A stretch of 64,000 nt of DNA from Muscardinus avellanarius (lineage: Eukaryota > Chordata > Mammalia > Rodentia > Gliridae). Location of the stretch: contig OY726563.1 in NCBI GenBank assembly GCA_963383645.1, positions 26,196,821 to 26,260,820 of the forward strand, given 5' to 3'. Every line of letters begins with the position of its first letter. Within the stretch, counting starts at the first letter, position 1. A program made the translations under genes and the position numbers. Under the pieces are notes generated by a model. That model saw only the letters and a program-made list of their open reading frames with translations, did no database searches and had not been told where the DNA came from. Positions 1-13,058 of the stretch are shown here, piece by piece.

Positions 1-126
1 CTTCATAAGAAGAAGATACTAACCAAAGGTCTTCATATACTATTGTTTATGTAAAATCTAAGGTTGTAATGGCAAAAGTAAAAAGGAGGCAAACCAGAAA
101 GAAAAGAGAAAATATTCTGCAAGGTC

Positions 127-621
127 TGTTCTTTCTCAGAAATAAAAAGCGCTCCATAGGCCACACTTTTAATCACAATAGCCCATCTGGCCTGTCCCTT
201 CTTAGGCAATAGTACTCAATAGGCCCATACTTTTAAAATCATAATGGCCTATCTCCCCACCTGAAATTCCTGTGATTTGTGCTAAACTAAAGAATTCATT
301 CATTAAGTCTGACCTTGGGTGGAGCCCAGGCCTCCCCCAGCACCTGACCTGAAGAGCAGGACCTTGTGTACCAGATAAACTAACCACAAGTTTCTGCTTC
401 TGTAAACCCACTCCCTTATTTTAGCATTATATTTGTCTCACCCCCAGTGATTTTCTCCTTTAAAATCCCCGAACCTCCCCCTCCCCGCAGTGAGTTGATG
501 CTTTCCTTCAGTCAGATTTCTGGACTGAGGGTACCTCCTCTGGCCAGCTAATAAAGGCTTCAATTGGCACTATTCCTTGGGCTCTCAAGTCTTTCATGTC
601 TCACTAAACCTGCTTATAACA
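127..621 (+). repeat. LTR-like segment (possible solo LTR, class I ERV type)
   Basis: The segment runs from a TG to a CA end. It contains a TATA-like TTTAAAAT near 460, a CCCCTCCCC stretch, and AATAAAG near 551 followed by a T-rich 3' part, the order expected of retroviral U3-R-U5. No target duplication and no internal viral genes were found. Boundaries and class are inferred; it could be another kind of old repeat. Confidence 0.35.
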
Positions 622-769
622 TTTTAAACAGCAGAAAATTCCTTCTATTTTGAGATTCAGAACTACAATAGTGAGGCACATCTCCCCTTTTTCTACCTTT
701 TAAAGATATCAAAGATTGGTAATAAATAATTTTACTTAATACTTATCAAAATATGTTTCCGTTTTCTCA

Positions 770-1050
770 ATCTAAAAAGGAAAATCTCAGGAGAAAAGCA
801 AATCAGTCAGGGGAAACCTCAAGGAAGCTGAAATGGAAGGGCAGGAGAGGAAGAAGGCTGAGGCTGATTAATGGAGGACCTACATTGGAATATGTGTAAA
901 AGTACGAATGTAGCATGGTCAACATGGAAACTCATTGTTGGGAGCGGGCAGGAGAAGTGTAGGATGGGAGAGGGCACCAAGCACAGTCTGAATGTATCCC
1001 ATTTTCCATATAATCCACATAAAATAAAAAAATAAAATTAAAGAAAGTAA
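770..1050 (+). mobile_element. L1 3'-UTR fragment
   Basis: A purine-rich stretch (gaaaacctcag... gggcaggag... gaagactgagg... ttaatg) parallels the better preserved L1 3' end at 34660-34960 in the same order. It ends in an A-rich tail at 1019-1046. It is 5' truncated. Confidence 0.6.
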
Positions 1051-1639
1051 TTAACAATATCTAAACTAACTCAGCTATTATTACTATTTTCTTGCATTAC
1101 AATGGCATATAAAACAAATCTTATGTGACTACTTTATAGACAAACAGATTACACTCTATGCTTTTAGTCCCTCTGTTCTTAATGTATTTGTCCTGGCACT
1201 TAACTCATTTTAACCCAAGTTTTTAGAAAAATTAACCCACTGTTAAACTTTATTTTATTCACATGATGGAATACAGACTACCTGATTGCTTCTGAATATT
1301 TTAGTCCATCTTTTACTTTAGAAGTAAAGATTAATAATTAACTTTAAGCATTGAGTTAATAATCTTAGCCAGAAGGGCTACCATCTGTAAATTATTTTTA
1401 TTTTCTTAAAGACAATAAAATACTATAGTAAAGAGTAATTGACAATTTGTATTCTAGTTTTTCTAGTTTGATTGCTTTGTTGTGAATTCCTTTGGAATGA
1501 TGGAAGATACATAGCTTTAGCTTGAGAGATGTGTACTGGGGTGATTTTACCTCAATGTTAGGTTGATCTTTTGCTAAATATATCAGTATTAGGAGTGACC
1601 TAAAAAGATTCGAAAAAGAAATTTTGGTTATTAAAATAT

Positions 1640-2200
1640 ATCAGTTTGTAGAAAATGGAATGCAGACATGTAAAAGGGAAGGGCTGGTAGGGCATGAGTA
1701 CTGCCAGGAGTCAGGTAGCTGTTATAATGCAAAAGTACCCTGGCTAAAGTAATTAGCAAATAGATAGTGGGGTAGACTTCAGAGTTTCACATTCTAAAGA
1801 AGATTTGCATAATAAATCATATCTAGATAAAGATTCCCCAAGAGGATGGGAGGAGGGGATTGATCTTCCAGAAAGGGGAACAGATACCACATGGCCCTTG
1901 ACCTTGTGAATCATTAGGTTTAGACAAAGAAATCTGGGTGTGGATCAACAGTTAGGAGGCAAATTAAGGGGCAGACTTAGACCTGTCACAGATTTATGTA
2001 AGAGAGCAAGATGAAGGACTTTATGTCTATAAAAGCTGTTATGTATTTTGTATTCTGGTGACTTCGTTTCAGGTCACCCCCCCTATATTGTTCTGTAATA
2101 ATATAGGGCTTGTACCTGTATTCTTTATTTTTATCTTTGTACTAATAAACTCATTTAAATCTTCAGCTAGAGTCCAGACTATTGCATATTTATCATTATT
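1640..2200 (+). repeat. LTR-like segment with TATA and polyadenylation signals
   Basis: TATAAAAGC lies near 2028 and an AATAAAC signal near 2143, about 110 bp apart, with a small inverted repeat between them (ggtgac / gtcacc around 2058-2077). This is the arrangement of an LTR U3-R boundary. Its ends are not defined and no internal retroviral sequence follows. A family could not be named. Confidence 0.3.
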
Positions 2201-2299
2201 CTGGACAAGGACCCATGGTTACAGGAATAATCTCTGGGAACCTTACCGGGGTCTCCAGGGACAGTTCCCCCAAAACATAACAGGTCAAACAGGAACACT

Positions 2300-3900
2300 A
2301 AAGTTTGATATATCTACGTACTTATTAGTTTGATATAGAAAAGTAACTGATTTGAATACATTTTATTTTTTCTGGAATAAAAACAGTGACTGAAAATAGA
2401 ATTTTGTAAATTTTGAGTTGAAGCAATTTCTGGGGGCAAGAAGAGGCTAATTATCTAAAAATCAAGAAACACAGACAAAACTGTGCTATGAAGGGGAAGT
2501 ATCAGTATATTGGGTTTCTCAGACTGATTTTATTTCAGTAATGCCTATTTAAATAGATAACACTATGAGATTTCTTTTTAAAAATAAAAGTTTCTTTGAA
2601 ACAAAGAGGTTCAAGTTTTGGCATTAGCTGACCCAAAGCACGAGGGACTATTTAGGAAAAAATATTCTGAAGCATTTTTGTAGAACTGTGTCACAAATCA
2701 ATATTTTAGACACTTTGAAGATCATCCCCCTTGCTTTTCAACCTTCGCACTTCGGAGACAGGGGATATATATGTTTATATCCTCTCTGTTTCTAAAATAA
2801 ATCATTTCCAATTTGTCATCTCTTTTACAGAAGGGCCCACTGGAAATGTAAATTTTTATAATTGACCAGAACCATATTTGTAGGAAAAATGAGAAGAGTG
2901 AGGATGCCATTTAGGGTCATTTCAAGTATTTGTATTACAAAAAAGCACTACATTTTTGTAGTTTATTTCTTAAAGCAACTCTCCTCCACTCTCACCTCTC
3001 CCCAAGGAAGTTTGTGTCAGAGATGATCTAGCCAGAAAAAAATATATGGTTTAGAAAAATATTTATGCAACTTTTAAAAGAATTTTCATGTGCATGTCAA
3101 AATTATTCTAAAGCACACTTCTCTGAAGGGCAGTAAATGTACTCAAGTTAGTTTCTGCTATAGAAATAGAAATAGGAAGCTCATGGGAAATTTAATCATA
3201 ACATGCTATTAATGAATTAAAATGCTTTTAGGGTAAAGCTTCTAAGAAACAAAGGAGATGCCCATGCTTATAAAGGACAATTTAAAACTTTTAACCCACA
3301 AATAACATGGACACAAATTCTAGAACAAGATGTTGAGGACAAAAGAAAACAAAAACCTTGTTCAGTTAAGTACAATTTCTGGGGGGGGGGGCAGGGTGAG
3401 TGACATAAACTAGATGCACAAACAAAATACTTAAAATTAAATTTACCACCAAACATACACAAGTTTCAGTAATGTACTATAGGGTTTGTGTGTATTTCTA
3501 GTAGTAGTAAAATAGAATTTCTTACTTGGCAGGAAATGAGTTCCAGCAAGACAGGTAAAGTAAACCAATCAGGCATAATATATGCATTACATAAATGTGT
3601 TTAGCTGTTACTAATGAAAATAAATATGGTTTCAAATGCTTATAGGACATTCATTTATTCTTTACAGTGAACTATCTTTTCATATCTTCTTTTTATACTA
3701 GTATTATTAACCCCTAGTGGTCACATATTTTGTAAATGCCATCCCTGAGTCTATTACTTATTTTTACTTTCTTTATGATTCCTTTCGATATATGGAAGCT
3801 TTAACTATCAGTTAATTCAACCTGTACATTTTATATTTTCCAGGTTTCAGGTCTTACTAAAACCCTTTCTCTTATCACAAACTCGGAGTGTCCTACAAAC
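2300..3900. other. Unassigned AT-rich intronic DNA
   Basis: I see no recognisable repeat or coding signal here except an 11-base G run at 3381-3391. Confidence 0.5.
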
Positions 3901-3907
3901 TTTTTGA

Positions 3908-4060
3908 TCACAATTTTAAAATTATTTTATTGGTGCATTACAATTCTACATCATAGTGAAGTTCGGTGTGTTACAAACATACATGAACAAAGCCTCCCCT
4001 CCCTACCTCACCTTTATCCCTCTCTTCCCTCTCCACACTATTTAGTGAGATTGGTACTAA
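3908..4060 (-). mobile_element. L1 3' end, antisense
   Basis: The motif attttattggtgcattac... catcatagtgaa followed by pyrimidine-rich sequence is the reverse of the L1 3' terminus (tgatg... aatgcaccaataaaa) seen in sense at 34900-34945. It is the 3'-most part only. Confidence 0.7.
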
Positions 4061-4229
4061 TACCTTCACATATTGCCGTAGTATTATTTGAACTGTTTCC
4101 TTTTTCAGTCCTCTTTCTTCCCTTCCTAATTCTTACCCCTAAATCCCTTCAGATACTCTACAAATCTTGCTTGATCACTTTTATCAAGTTATATTTTTAC
4201 TTAACTCTTCAAGTTTCTAGAAATATGGA

Positions 4230-4427
4230 TATTACAGTATTGGGTATTGAACCCAGAGACTCTGAGCTACACACCCAGCGCTTTTTTAATTCTTTATTTT
4301 AAAACAAAGTCTCATCAACTTTCAGAGGACCTCACTAAGTAGCTGAGTCTGGCCATGAACCTGAGCTCTTCCTGCTTCGGCTTCCCAAGTACTTGGATTA
4401 CAAATGAGCACCACCATGCCTGGTTTA
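4230..4427 (-). mobile_element. B1-dID SINE, antisense, old copy
   Basis: It reads backwards from the ID-like right arm (attgaacccagagactctgagctacacacccagc) to the B1-like left arm ending caccatgcctgg. The copy is strongly mutated. It follows the antisense L1 3' end. Confidence 0.8.
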
Positions 4428-5297
4428 AGAATGTATTTTTGTATGCAGCTAAAGGTACAGTATTTTTGTCCTCAAGGGAACACCTAGCTATGAGACATTT
4501 CTTAAAATAGGTTATTCACACAGAATTAAAATATCTTCTCTATTTAGATTTATTTTTCTCTATTTTTAGTTTTATTCCACTAAAATATATCTCTAGTCTT
4601 GTGCCATGGTAGTATGGTTTGGATTCCAATCACTTCAAAGTACACTTAAAATCTGGAAGGTAAATACTTCCACAATTTGTTACTCACAAAGTTTTAAAAC
4701 TTTACTCAAATTTCCTTTTACTTAAATTTAAATAACTTCCTAAGCACTTTGTCCACTGCATTGCCAGAGAAACAACAAAAGCATTTGAATAAGAATCGTA
4801 TTAAATTCACATGTAAATTTGGCAAACATAATTTTAATGGCAATAAGTCTTAAATTCTAAAATAATATGTCTCTATTTACTCAGCTTTTGCATTGCATCC
4901 TTACGCATATTTTTGTGATTTTTCCTTTGTAGGACCTATAATTTTCTTAAATTTATTCCTTAATTTATACTTTATAGTTATTGTACATGAGATTTTCCAT
5001 TTGCATGTATAAATATTTGGTAGCATAAAGTTTATTGAGTTTTATATATTTGCATTATACCCATTTATCTCAATAGAATTTTGACATTTTTTACATTTTT
5101 AAAAAATGAGTCTTCTGGATTTTTTCAGTATAGAATCATTTTACTTCATAATATTTGTTATTACTTAAAGACATGGATAATACTTCTTTTTTTCCCTTTT
5201 GACTCATTTCATGAGTTAGGCCAACCAAAACAAATCTAAAATTTTTGAAAAGTAAAGGTTTGTTAATTATTAGTGCTAACAATCATGTGTGTTTAAT

Positions 5298-5505
5298 TGG
5301 CGATCAGAAAACTACATAAAACTTTATTTTGTCAACTGAATTCTTGTAACTAAAGTTTTATTGAAAATGCAGTCACATTCATTTAGTATTGTTAACGGCT
5401 GATTCCATTCTACAAACACAAAACTGATCATATTTGATTTAAGCCTTTTGTCATACAAAGCCTAAAATATTTGCTATCTGGCACATTATAGAAATACAGT
5501 AATTA
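5298..5505 (-). mobile_element. hAT-type MER relic, antisense
   Basis: Blocks gatcagaaaactac, aaagttttattg and gcctaaaatatttgctatctgg occur in the order of a common mammalian non-autonomous DNA transposon. A sense copy of the same family is at 42070-42282. The exact family name is not certain. Confidence 0.6.
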
Positions 5506-5689
5506 AGATTTCAATTTATCCTCTTCCTTCTTTTTGCTAAATGTCAGGCATAGTCTTAGGTTTTCTTTTTTTTTTTTTTTGTCCTATACAATCTTATGAT
5601 ATCGTTCAAAAGAGATTATGAAGTGGGTGATCTCATTTCCCTATAGTCCCTGGCCCCATATTACTGATATTAAAACTGAGGCTAAGGTA

Positions 5690-5795
5690 GCTAATTCACT
5701 TACCAAAGGTCACTCAGTTGGTAAGTGTCTGGCCAGAATTTTGATTCCCAAAGCCTAAATCTGAGTTCATGCTGTGGGATAAGAGCCTTTATCTA
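5690..5795 (-). mobile_element. MIR SINE fragment, antisense
   Basis: The blocks aaactgaggct, caaaggtcact, ttggtaagtg and attttgattccc match the MIR core in reverse. This is an ancient pan-mammalian repeat. Confidence 0.8.
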
Positions 5796-5943
5796 TGGTT
5801 TGATAATACTTAAAACACTGTTATTTCATTACATAGTCTCTTGATTAGACTGTAGTTGTTTGAGAGCAGGTGACATATTCCAATGTTTTATCAATACCAA
5901 GTTCCTTAAATTATGTTTTATCAAAAATACCTGCCCCTACATT

Positions 5944-6152
5944 ACTGGTTTTCAAATAGGAATGATTTTGCTCCCACATGGATATTTGGCAATGTCTAGA
6001 GACACTTCTCTTGTCCTGAGAAGAAATAATTTGGGACTACAAGTAATTGAGTGAATATAGGTCAGGGGTGTTGCTAAACATCTTCTAATGCTCAGGATAG
6101 TCCCTGATAGCGAAGACTTATCTGGCTGATAATATGAGAGCTTCTGAAACAT
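5944..6152 (+). mobile_element. MER5A-like hAT-Charlie relic
   Basis: Blocks in consensus order: actggttttcaa, gattttgctccc, gatatttggcaatgtctagagac, ggtgttgctaaacatc, caggatagtcc and cttatctggc. It is nearly full length (about 190 bp). A second, partial copy lies at 55700-55812. Confidence 0.85.
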
Positions 6153-6159
6153 TGCCATG

Positions 6160-7380
6160 GAACAACTGGTTTCTGAATTTCAGAGCCATGTGTGCAATTA
6201 ATTATGGAGTTTTATTTAATGCCTGTACCTCTCATTTATTGTGTTTGACCCCTAGAGACCACATTTGTTTTCTTCAATGCATATCTTGTCTGTCCTCCAA
6301 AGTAAGTGACACAAAGTAAGTCCTCCAAAGTAAGTGGGTAGATACTAAGTCTTTGTTAAATGAGAAAAGACTAGAAAATTCGTGAAGGGTTTTATGCTGA
6401 ATGGTTGGGACTGTTAGGAGCTGCTAAGACTTTATTACATATTTTATCTTCTAATAGTCATATATAAAGTATTTGATATATATTTCACTAGAGGATTTTT
6501 ATAATTTTGGTTTCATCCGGAGTCAAAACTCTCTTAAAATATATTTTCTATCATAAAAGTTTAATTTTTGTCTTTTAAGTAGATGTGTCCTTAGGTATTT
6601 GCAATAAAATACCAACTTCAAAATTAGTTAGGACCCCCAAACTTCAATTTTTATTAAGCTTGTGCTGGTGTTAAAATTTTTCAACTGGTTCTTTAAGAAT
6701 GTCTAACTAGATAAGATTGGCTCTAGGCAAGTATCTGAAAAACACATTTAACCTCTGGTCTGCTTTTCTCCCTCTTCTTAACCTTTAGTACTTCCTGATA
6801 TCTTCATCTTGTTCCACCTTCATCAGTCCCACCTCTGGTTTTGCCTCTCTCTTGAGAGAAGGACTTCCAGAATACAGGCTCTTCAAATTCTGTAATACTT
6901 TAAAGGTCACCCCTCCTTAGAACCCAACTGATTTATAAATCCCCTTTTACAACTCCCAGGTCTCCACTTCTCATCATTTCGCCTATGCTGAGATATCTTA
7001 AGTGTTAGAAAATATGCTATTATTGAGGGACCAATTTCTTCCTTCAGAAGTTCTGACTATCAGAGGGCTCTTGATGGGTCTTCCGGAGTATGATTCAGAG
7101 GCTTTGAATTTTGTACCTTTGAGGCTATTCAGAATGAGATTAAATTCCTAACTGCATAAACAAACTTCAAACATTTAAGATAGCTGTCACATCTCTTCTC
7201 TAAGCTCCCCAAGATTCTTCACTCCCTAAAAAGGCATGGTTCAAGGATTCTCAATCTCTGAACAATATCCAAATTATCTCTATTTCATAAACTTTTGTAA
7301 GATTTGCATTCATTAGTTTTGTTTGTGCAAGAGAAAGAACAGGGGGAAACTGAGTGAGGATAGGGGAAAATAGATCCATC
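6160..7380. other. Unassigned intronic DNA
   Basis: No SINE or LINE was recognised and no coding potential is visible. The segment 6750-7230 is somewhat richer in CT than its surroundings. Confidence 0.45.
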
Positions 7381-7560
7381 CAATTCTTTTCAAAGGAGTA
7401 TCTAGTCTTTATAAGGTATCATGTTTGGTCCTGGGAATACAATTATGGGAAAAAGGGATTTGTTTCCTTTTTACAGCTTATAGTGTATCAGGGAAGAAAG
7501 GAACTGATCAAAACAATGACAGTTAAAAGTCAGATTATAATGTGACAAAGATTAGCTGAA
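7380..7560 (-). mobile_element. L2-like LINE 3' segment, antisense
   Basis: The order 'ggtcctgggaatacaattatggg... gttt... tacagcttatagtgta... ggaagaaagg' matches the reverse of the L2 3' region (gctggggatacaa... gagcttacagtctag). It is old and degraded. Confidence 0.5.
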
Positions 7561-8314
7561 ATTGTAAGAGCGCATAATATAGAAGCACAACGTTTATATT
7601 ATTCTCTTTCATAGCCCTTACAATGACCCACATAATTATTTTTACTCTAAAAATCAGGAAGAAAGGTCACAGCGATGTCCTTAACATAGGTGCAGGGTCT
7701 GGGTCTCAAGGAAAATTTCTGGCTCTCTCACATTAGGAGGTAGATTTTATCTCCAAGACTTAAAGCAAACTGTACATGGTTCTAATTGATGGAGATTCAA
7801 GATACTATGCTACCTACCACAGGACATACATGAAAATTTGGCTGGGAAGATCCAGAAATGAATAAAGCATATATCCAATCAAGGGAAGAAAGCCTAAATG
7901 CTTTTAAAATTGTCAAAGTGAGAGAAAAAATGAAGGATAAGCACATCTTCCAGCATTGTCAAAATAGCCATAAGCCACAGAGAATATGCACAGACCCTGA
8001 GCTCAACACAGACTGCATTCCTATCCACAAGGGAATTGCCACAGAAAACAGTTAATAAATATCACTGGAATCTAAGAGACTTGTACCTACCTCCAGAGAC
8101 TGTCCTCAAATGTGATCCTCCATTTAAAAATATAAAGGTATTATAATTACGGAAAGCAAGAATTACTAGGTTACTTTTACTTTTGGTGTCATGTTGCCTT
8201 TAGACTCTGGATATGTATTGACTAGCATGTGAAGGTTGGAATATTTACTAGTACATATGAATGATAATGGCTTTAATGATTATGGATAAATTACTCTATT
8301 TTCTATTTTTAAAT

Positions 8315-8700
8315 TTAATTTATTTTTTATTAGTGCATTATAGTCATACATCATAATGGGATACAAGATGGTAGAGGCATGCATGCACACATTACTCATT
8401 TAGCCCTTGCCCAATTCCCATTCCATTCCCTCCTCCCTCCTTTCTTCTCACATTTGTCTTAGTGATTAACTTTGATATGTTTGTAAAAGTATATCATGCA
8501 CACTAGAAATGTCCCTCTTCCCTCTCCCATCCCCCTCAGTTAGGTTGCCTTATTTGCTTTTCTATGGTTTTTCCTTCCTTTAGAGTTCCTCCTATGACCC
8601 TTTTTCTCCCTAGCTTCGGCAAATTAGGGAGAGCATCCAATTTCTTACTTTTTGTGACTGATTAATCTCACTTAGCTTAATGTTCTCCAGTTTCACATAT
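8315..8700 (-). mobile_element. L1 3' end, antisense
   Basis: It starts at ttttattagtgcattatagtcatacatcataatggg, passes through a CCCTCC-rich stretch and ends near cttagcttaatgttctccagtttcac, the reverse of an L1 ORF2 3' end plus 3' UTR. The motif ggtagaggcatgcatgcacacat is shared with the copy at 47645. Confidence 0.8.
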
Positions 8701-9519
8701 TTCCCAACAAATAATCAACTATCTTCCACAATGCATTCCCAAGACTATGCTGGGAATGGAGCTATATTTGAGCCATTAATATTTTTGAAAAGTAAAATTA
8801 CTATTATTGCTTTTTTTCCTTGATGAATGCACACACATGTACACAGCATGAACATATGTACACATTCACACACAAATTCAAACAAAGACTCTAGTACATA
8901 AAGTTAAAACAATAATTTGGAACATTTAAATAACTGGCCAACATAATTTTATGAATTTTTGTAAATCTTTTCATAGAACTTGGATCTATTTACATTCTGT
9001 GCATTAATTTAAAAATAAAAACTTTATGGTTTGACCTCTACCTGTGTATTGATGGTGCTTTTAATGTTTCACATTTACTGTTCTGATGACATGTTCTGAA
9101 TAAATCAATTTCATGTATCAAAAAGCAAATAATCATTTTCTTTCTTTTTCTTTCAAATTAAAAAGATAAACAGGAAGGAGATAGACAACAAATTTTAGAA
9201 AACAAGGAGTTCAACTACAACTGAGCCTTTGACAAATGTTTTCAATATGACATCTCAATTTGTTCCGATTGATGATGTAGGTTTTTAACTTGGCATCTAT
9301 AGATGGGATTTAAGGAGGTCCTAAGATGCCAAGAATTATATATTATAATGTAGGCACCTTTACTTTGTAGGCCGGAAATTATTTCTATATTATAGGTGAA
9401 AAATGGAGATTCAGCCATGAGCCCACATCATTGATCACTGGTAGATATATAATTATATTCTAAACATATGTGTGCTCTAACATGTCACAATGCCTCCTCC
9501 CGGAGATATTAGAAATTTG

Positions 9520-10128
9520 ATATCTTGCTGGGAATGGTGGCATATGTCTGTAATCCCAGTGATTTAGGAGGGTATGGCAGAATGATCACACTTTGAGTTC
9601 AGCTTGGGAAACTTAGTGATACCCTGTTTCAATATATAAAAATAAGCCAGGTGTGGTGATGCAGACTTGAGGATCATTCACAAGATCAAGAAGAGCCTCA
9701 GTGCCAGGCGTAGTGGTGTAAACTTGTAATCTCAGCTTTTAGGAGGCTGAAACCCGAGGATCTCCATTGGTGGACAGCCTCAGCTACTTAGTGAAGCACT
9801 TTAAAATTCAGTGAGACACTATTTCAAATTAAAGAATAAAAAAATAGGGCTGGGGGTGTAGCTTGGAGGTAGATCACCCCTGAATTCCATCCCCAGTACC
9901 ACAAATAAAAGAACATAGTGAGACACTCAGCAACCTAGCAAGATGGTATTCTAAAACAAAAATTAAAAAGGATCTGGGAGTGTAGCTAAGAAGTAGAATG
10001 GCCTTTAATTCAATCCCTACTACTAAATGAATGAATGAATGAATGAATGAAATATATAAAATAAAAAGGGCTAGGATTGTAGCTTAATAGTAGAGAGCCT
10101 TGCATTCAATTTCAAGTAGCAAAAAACA
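9520..10128 (+). mobile_element. Nested group of B1-dID SINEs with a (TGAA)n tract
   Basis: A degraded B1-like left arm (9520-9700) is followed by a more complete B1-dID copy (9701-9910). A right-arm remnant (9911-10020, ggatctgggagtgtagctaagaagtag) looks like the continuation of the first copy. A (TGAA)n tract at 10026-10051 follows, then a further ID-like monomer (10068-10128, gggctaggattgtagcttaatagtagag). All are in the same orientation. The order suggests insertion of a younger copy inside an older one. Confidence 0.7.
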
Positions 10129-10339
10129 AATTGAAATCTCAAAGTTTTTTAAAAAAGCAATGGAAATAAACTTTATTCTATGCTTCCATTATAACTAGAT
10201 AAATTTTATTTTGGTTATAATTTTCAGTGATCTAAAATGTCTTCAAAAACATGGAAAATTGTCTCACATCTATGATGGTTATGGGCCTAACTTTATTTAA
10301 ATCAAGTTTTTAAACAAATTTTATTAACATAATCTGGGG

Positions 10340-10690
10340 AATAAACATTATTTTTTATTGACATACAATATAATACACAAGTCTAAATGTTCAGATTGTT
10401 GAGTTTTAATAACTAAATACACTCATTTAGTCACCACCCAAATATAAAATACAAGATTTCTCCTACCTCTGATAGATCCTTATACCTCTGTCTGGTCAAT
10501 TGAACCTTATCCCAGAGGCAACATGAGTTTTGCTGTACTTTAACTTCATATAACTACTCATATTTGTGTCTGTATTTATTTCTCAGCATGTTTATGAGAT
10601 TCATCTACAATGTTGCTTTTATCAATAGCTTTTTCCTCTTTTCATTGACAAATAGAATTCTATGAATGGTTTAACATTTATGTCAATTTT
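10340..10690 (-). mobile_element. Old L1 (L1M type) 3' UTR, antisense
   Basis: It reads ttttattgacatacaatataat... caccacccaaatataaaataca... cagaggcaacatgagttt... gttttgct... catataactact... cagcatgtttatgagattcatctacaatgttgc, the familiar reverse L1M 3' region. Confidence 0.75.
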
Positions 10691-10779
10691 TGTGAAGTTT
10701 TGAGGGGAAGAGGAAGAAGTGATTACACTTCATGTGATACTTAAATGTAAATAAGAATCTAGCTAAATAAGGGAAAGGA

Positions 10780-11480
10780 CAGATCATTTTAAACAAAGGG
10801 CATGGCATGTGCCCAGAAAGTAAAGAAATTCTTTCGTATATGATGGTAATATATGGAAAAAGAATAAAGAGTAGAAAAGATAAAAAATGTAGTATGTTCT
10901 CTACTTAGCACAATCTAAGCCATGATAAAATTTTTGGAGTTCAACTAATTGGAATAGAAACCATGAGGGATTTAAATATGGAAAAGTCCTTCTCTGAAGG
11001 TCTAAAATGATTGGTTTTGCTGCCATGGAGAACTGGATCAGAAGAGATCATCCAATAGAAATAAGAAAATGTGGCTTGATCTGGCAAGAAGGCAGACGTG
11101 ACCTGGCCTAAGGTGCAGAGAAGTGAAGGCCAATCTAAGATAAAATTTGGAGATAGTAGTTATAGTACATAAATTGCCTATAGATTAGATATAAAAAGGA
11201 AGGAAAATGATGGAATCATGTGGACCTTGACTGCTTAGTAACCTGATGCTGATGTAGAATAGGTGGGGGCTGGAACAGAGGATAATTTTTAACTGAAATG
11301 TCAATGCTTGAATGAGGGACTGCCATGGAATCGTGTCATATACTGAGGTGGATATACAGATTTGGATATGAAAGAAATCTGGGCAAAAGAGACTGACTGA
11401 AGATTTACTAAACTAGGGATGATATTTAGGGCCATATAAACTGACAGTGTTACCTAGAAGAAGAGAATACAGTTCTCATG
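10780..11480 (+). repeat. Probable ancient mammalian interspersed repeat, family not identified
   Basis: Blocks such as gggcatggcatgtgcccagaaag, ggtggatatacagatttggatatgaaagaaatctgggc and gatgatatttagggccat resemble a widely dispersed ancient repeat. I cannot name it, and the boundaries are approximate. Confidence 0.35.
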
Positions 11481-11489
11481 ACACTGAAG

Positions 11490-12880
11490 ATATCTCAAAT
11501 TGGAGTATACACTCCACTGAGGGGATTCAGCCCAATTTATTGGGGATATGGAAGGAAAGTGTGAACATTTCTATTTGTATTTTTGTCACGAACTTCCATT
11601 TTTGCATATTATTCACATTTATTTAAACTTATCCCCACAAAATTTATTAACAATCATTCACCAATGAGAACTAATGTGCCTAATAGATTCATTTTGGTAG
11701 GCAAGTAGGATGGAACTTTAAAAGACCCCTTTCTTAAAGGTCAAGGAAGGAGGAGAAGCTAGCAGAATCAGGTGAGATGGATAAGCAGGTGAGGTTGAAG
11801 AGGAGGCTCAGGAAAAAAAAAAAAGGAGTGCTCCTTTTCTCGCTTTCCCTATGTGTGGTTGTGAGAAAAGTGAACCCACAGTTAGTATCCTGATGGTCCT
11901 GTTCCAAATGCCAGACCTGCTGTAAATGGATTCGGGAACATCAGAAAGACAGTCAGTGAGACTAAGCATTGAGTGTTTATTATGAATGTTCACATAGGTC
12001 TTTAAAACTTCACATTTACATTTTACATTGTGCCATAACATCACTAAGTTACTTGTCAGATTTCAAATATTAGAGAATCTATTTGGAAAAAAATACAATG
12101 TACATTTCAGGCACCTTTCCAGCCCTAAACAATATAAAGTTTTGCTAAGTATGGCATTTAGCCACTAATGCTATCTTTCAGTTCTATAATGTAAAGAAAT
12201 AATAGGCTTATGACAACTTATATAATACTTTTAAACTTCTAAAATAAAAAGCTTCTACATTAATCCCTTAAATATTAAAGAGATTTCACTCCACAAAAGT
12301 TTTTCCTTCTTTATGAACTATGTAAAATTAGTCTTAGTCTTGCAGAAAGAAAACTTGGGTCCAAATGTCAGCCCCAAAGTTTTCTGAGTTTCTAACTTTT
12401 GCAAGCTATTTCATACTAACAAGATGACCCATAAGGAGTTATACAAATGTAAGGCATTAATATATATTCAAACGAACAACTTGTTTTGAACAAATATGTT
12501 CAAAAAGAAGATATTACTCAATATTAAAGTTTATATCAGGGTTGATGAACATTATCAATTCCACATTTAATGTGACTCTGTTATTTTTATTATTTTGTAT
12601 ACATTTCCATTATTTAATGTATTGATCATATTGAAAGCAGGATTTTGATAAGCCATTACACAATTATGTACTCTCAAGACAATGAAACTAGTAAACCAAA
12701 AAGGCACAGGACTTTAAATTTTCATAAATAAACTGAGACCCATTTTGTCATTGTCTCTCCATTCTGAATAGAAATACTGTCATCATCATTGACAAAGTCA
12801 GCATTAATTTGAGTCTTCTTTTTTTATATAAAATCCATTTCTTTTTACTTTGTTATGGGTTGACTTGTGTCCTCCAACTA
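11490..12880. other. Unassigned intronic DNA
   Basis: AT-rich. No repeat was recognised. The A11 run at 11813-11823 and other homopolymers are short. Confidence 0.45.
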
Positions 12881-13058
12881 TTTTTTTTATTGGTGCACTG
12901 TATTCATACATCATAGTGAGATACAAACTTTTGTAGACATACATGAACACATCACCCAGTCAGCCCCCACCTGATCCCCACCCCATTCTCTCCCCATCCC
13001 TCCCTCCCATGCTTGGCTTAGTGGTTGACATCTAGTATTATAGCAATTTATCCAAAAT
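12881..13058 (-). mobile_element. L1 3' end, antisense
   Basis: It reads tttattggtgcactgtattcatacatcatagtgagatac... acatgaacacatcaccca... cccatccctccctccc... ttggcttagtggttgac, the same 3' UTR structure as at 3908, 8315 and 47645. Confidence 0.8.

Noticed and set aside
3904..4302. 132-codon open frame
   Set aside because: It runs through an antisense L1 3' end and an antisense SINE; it has no protein character.
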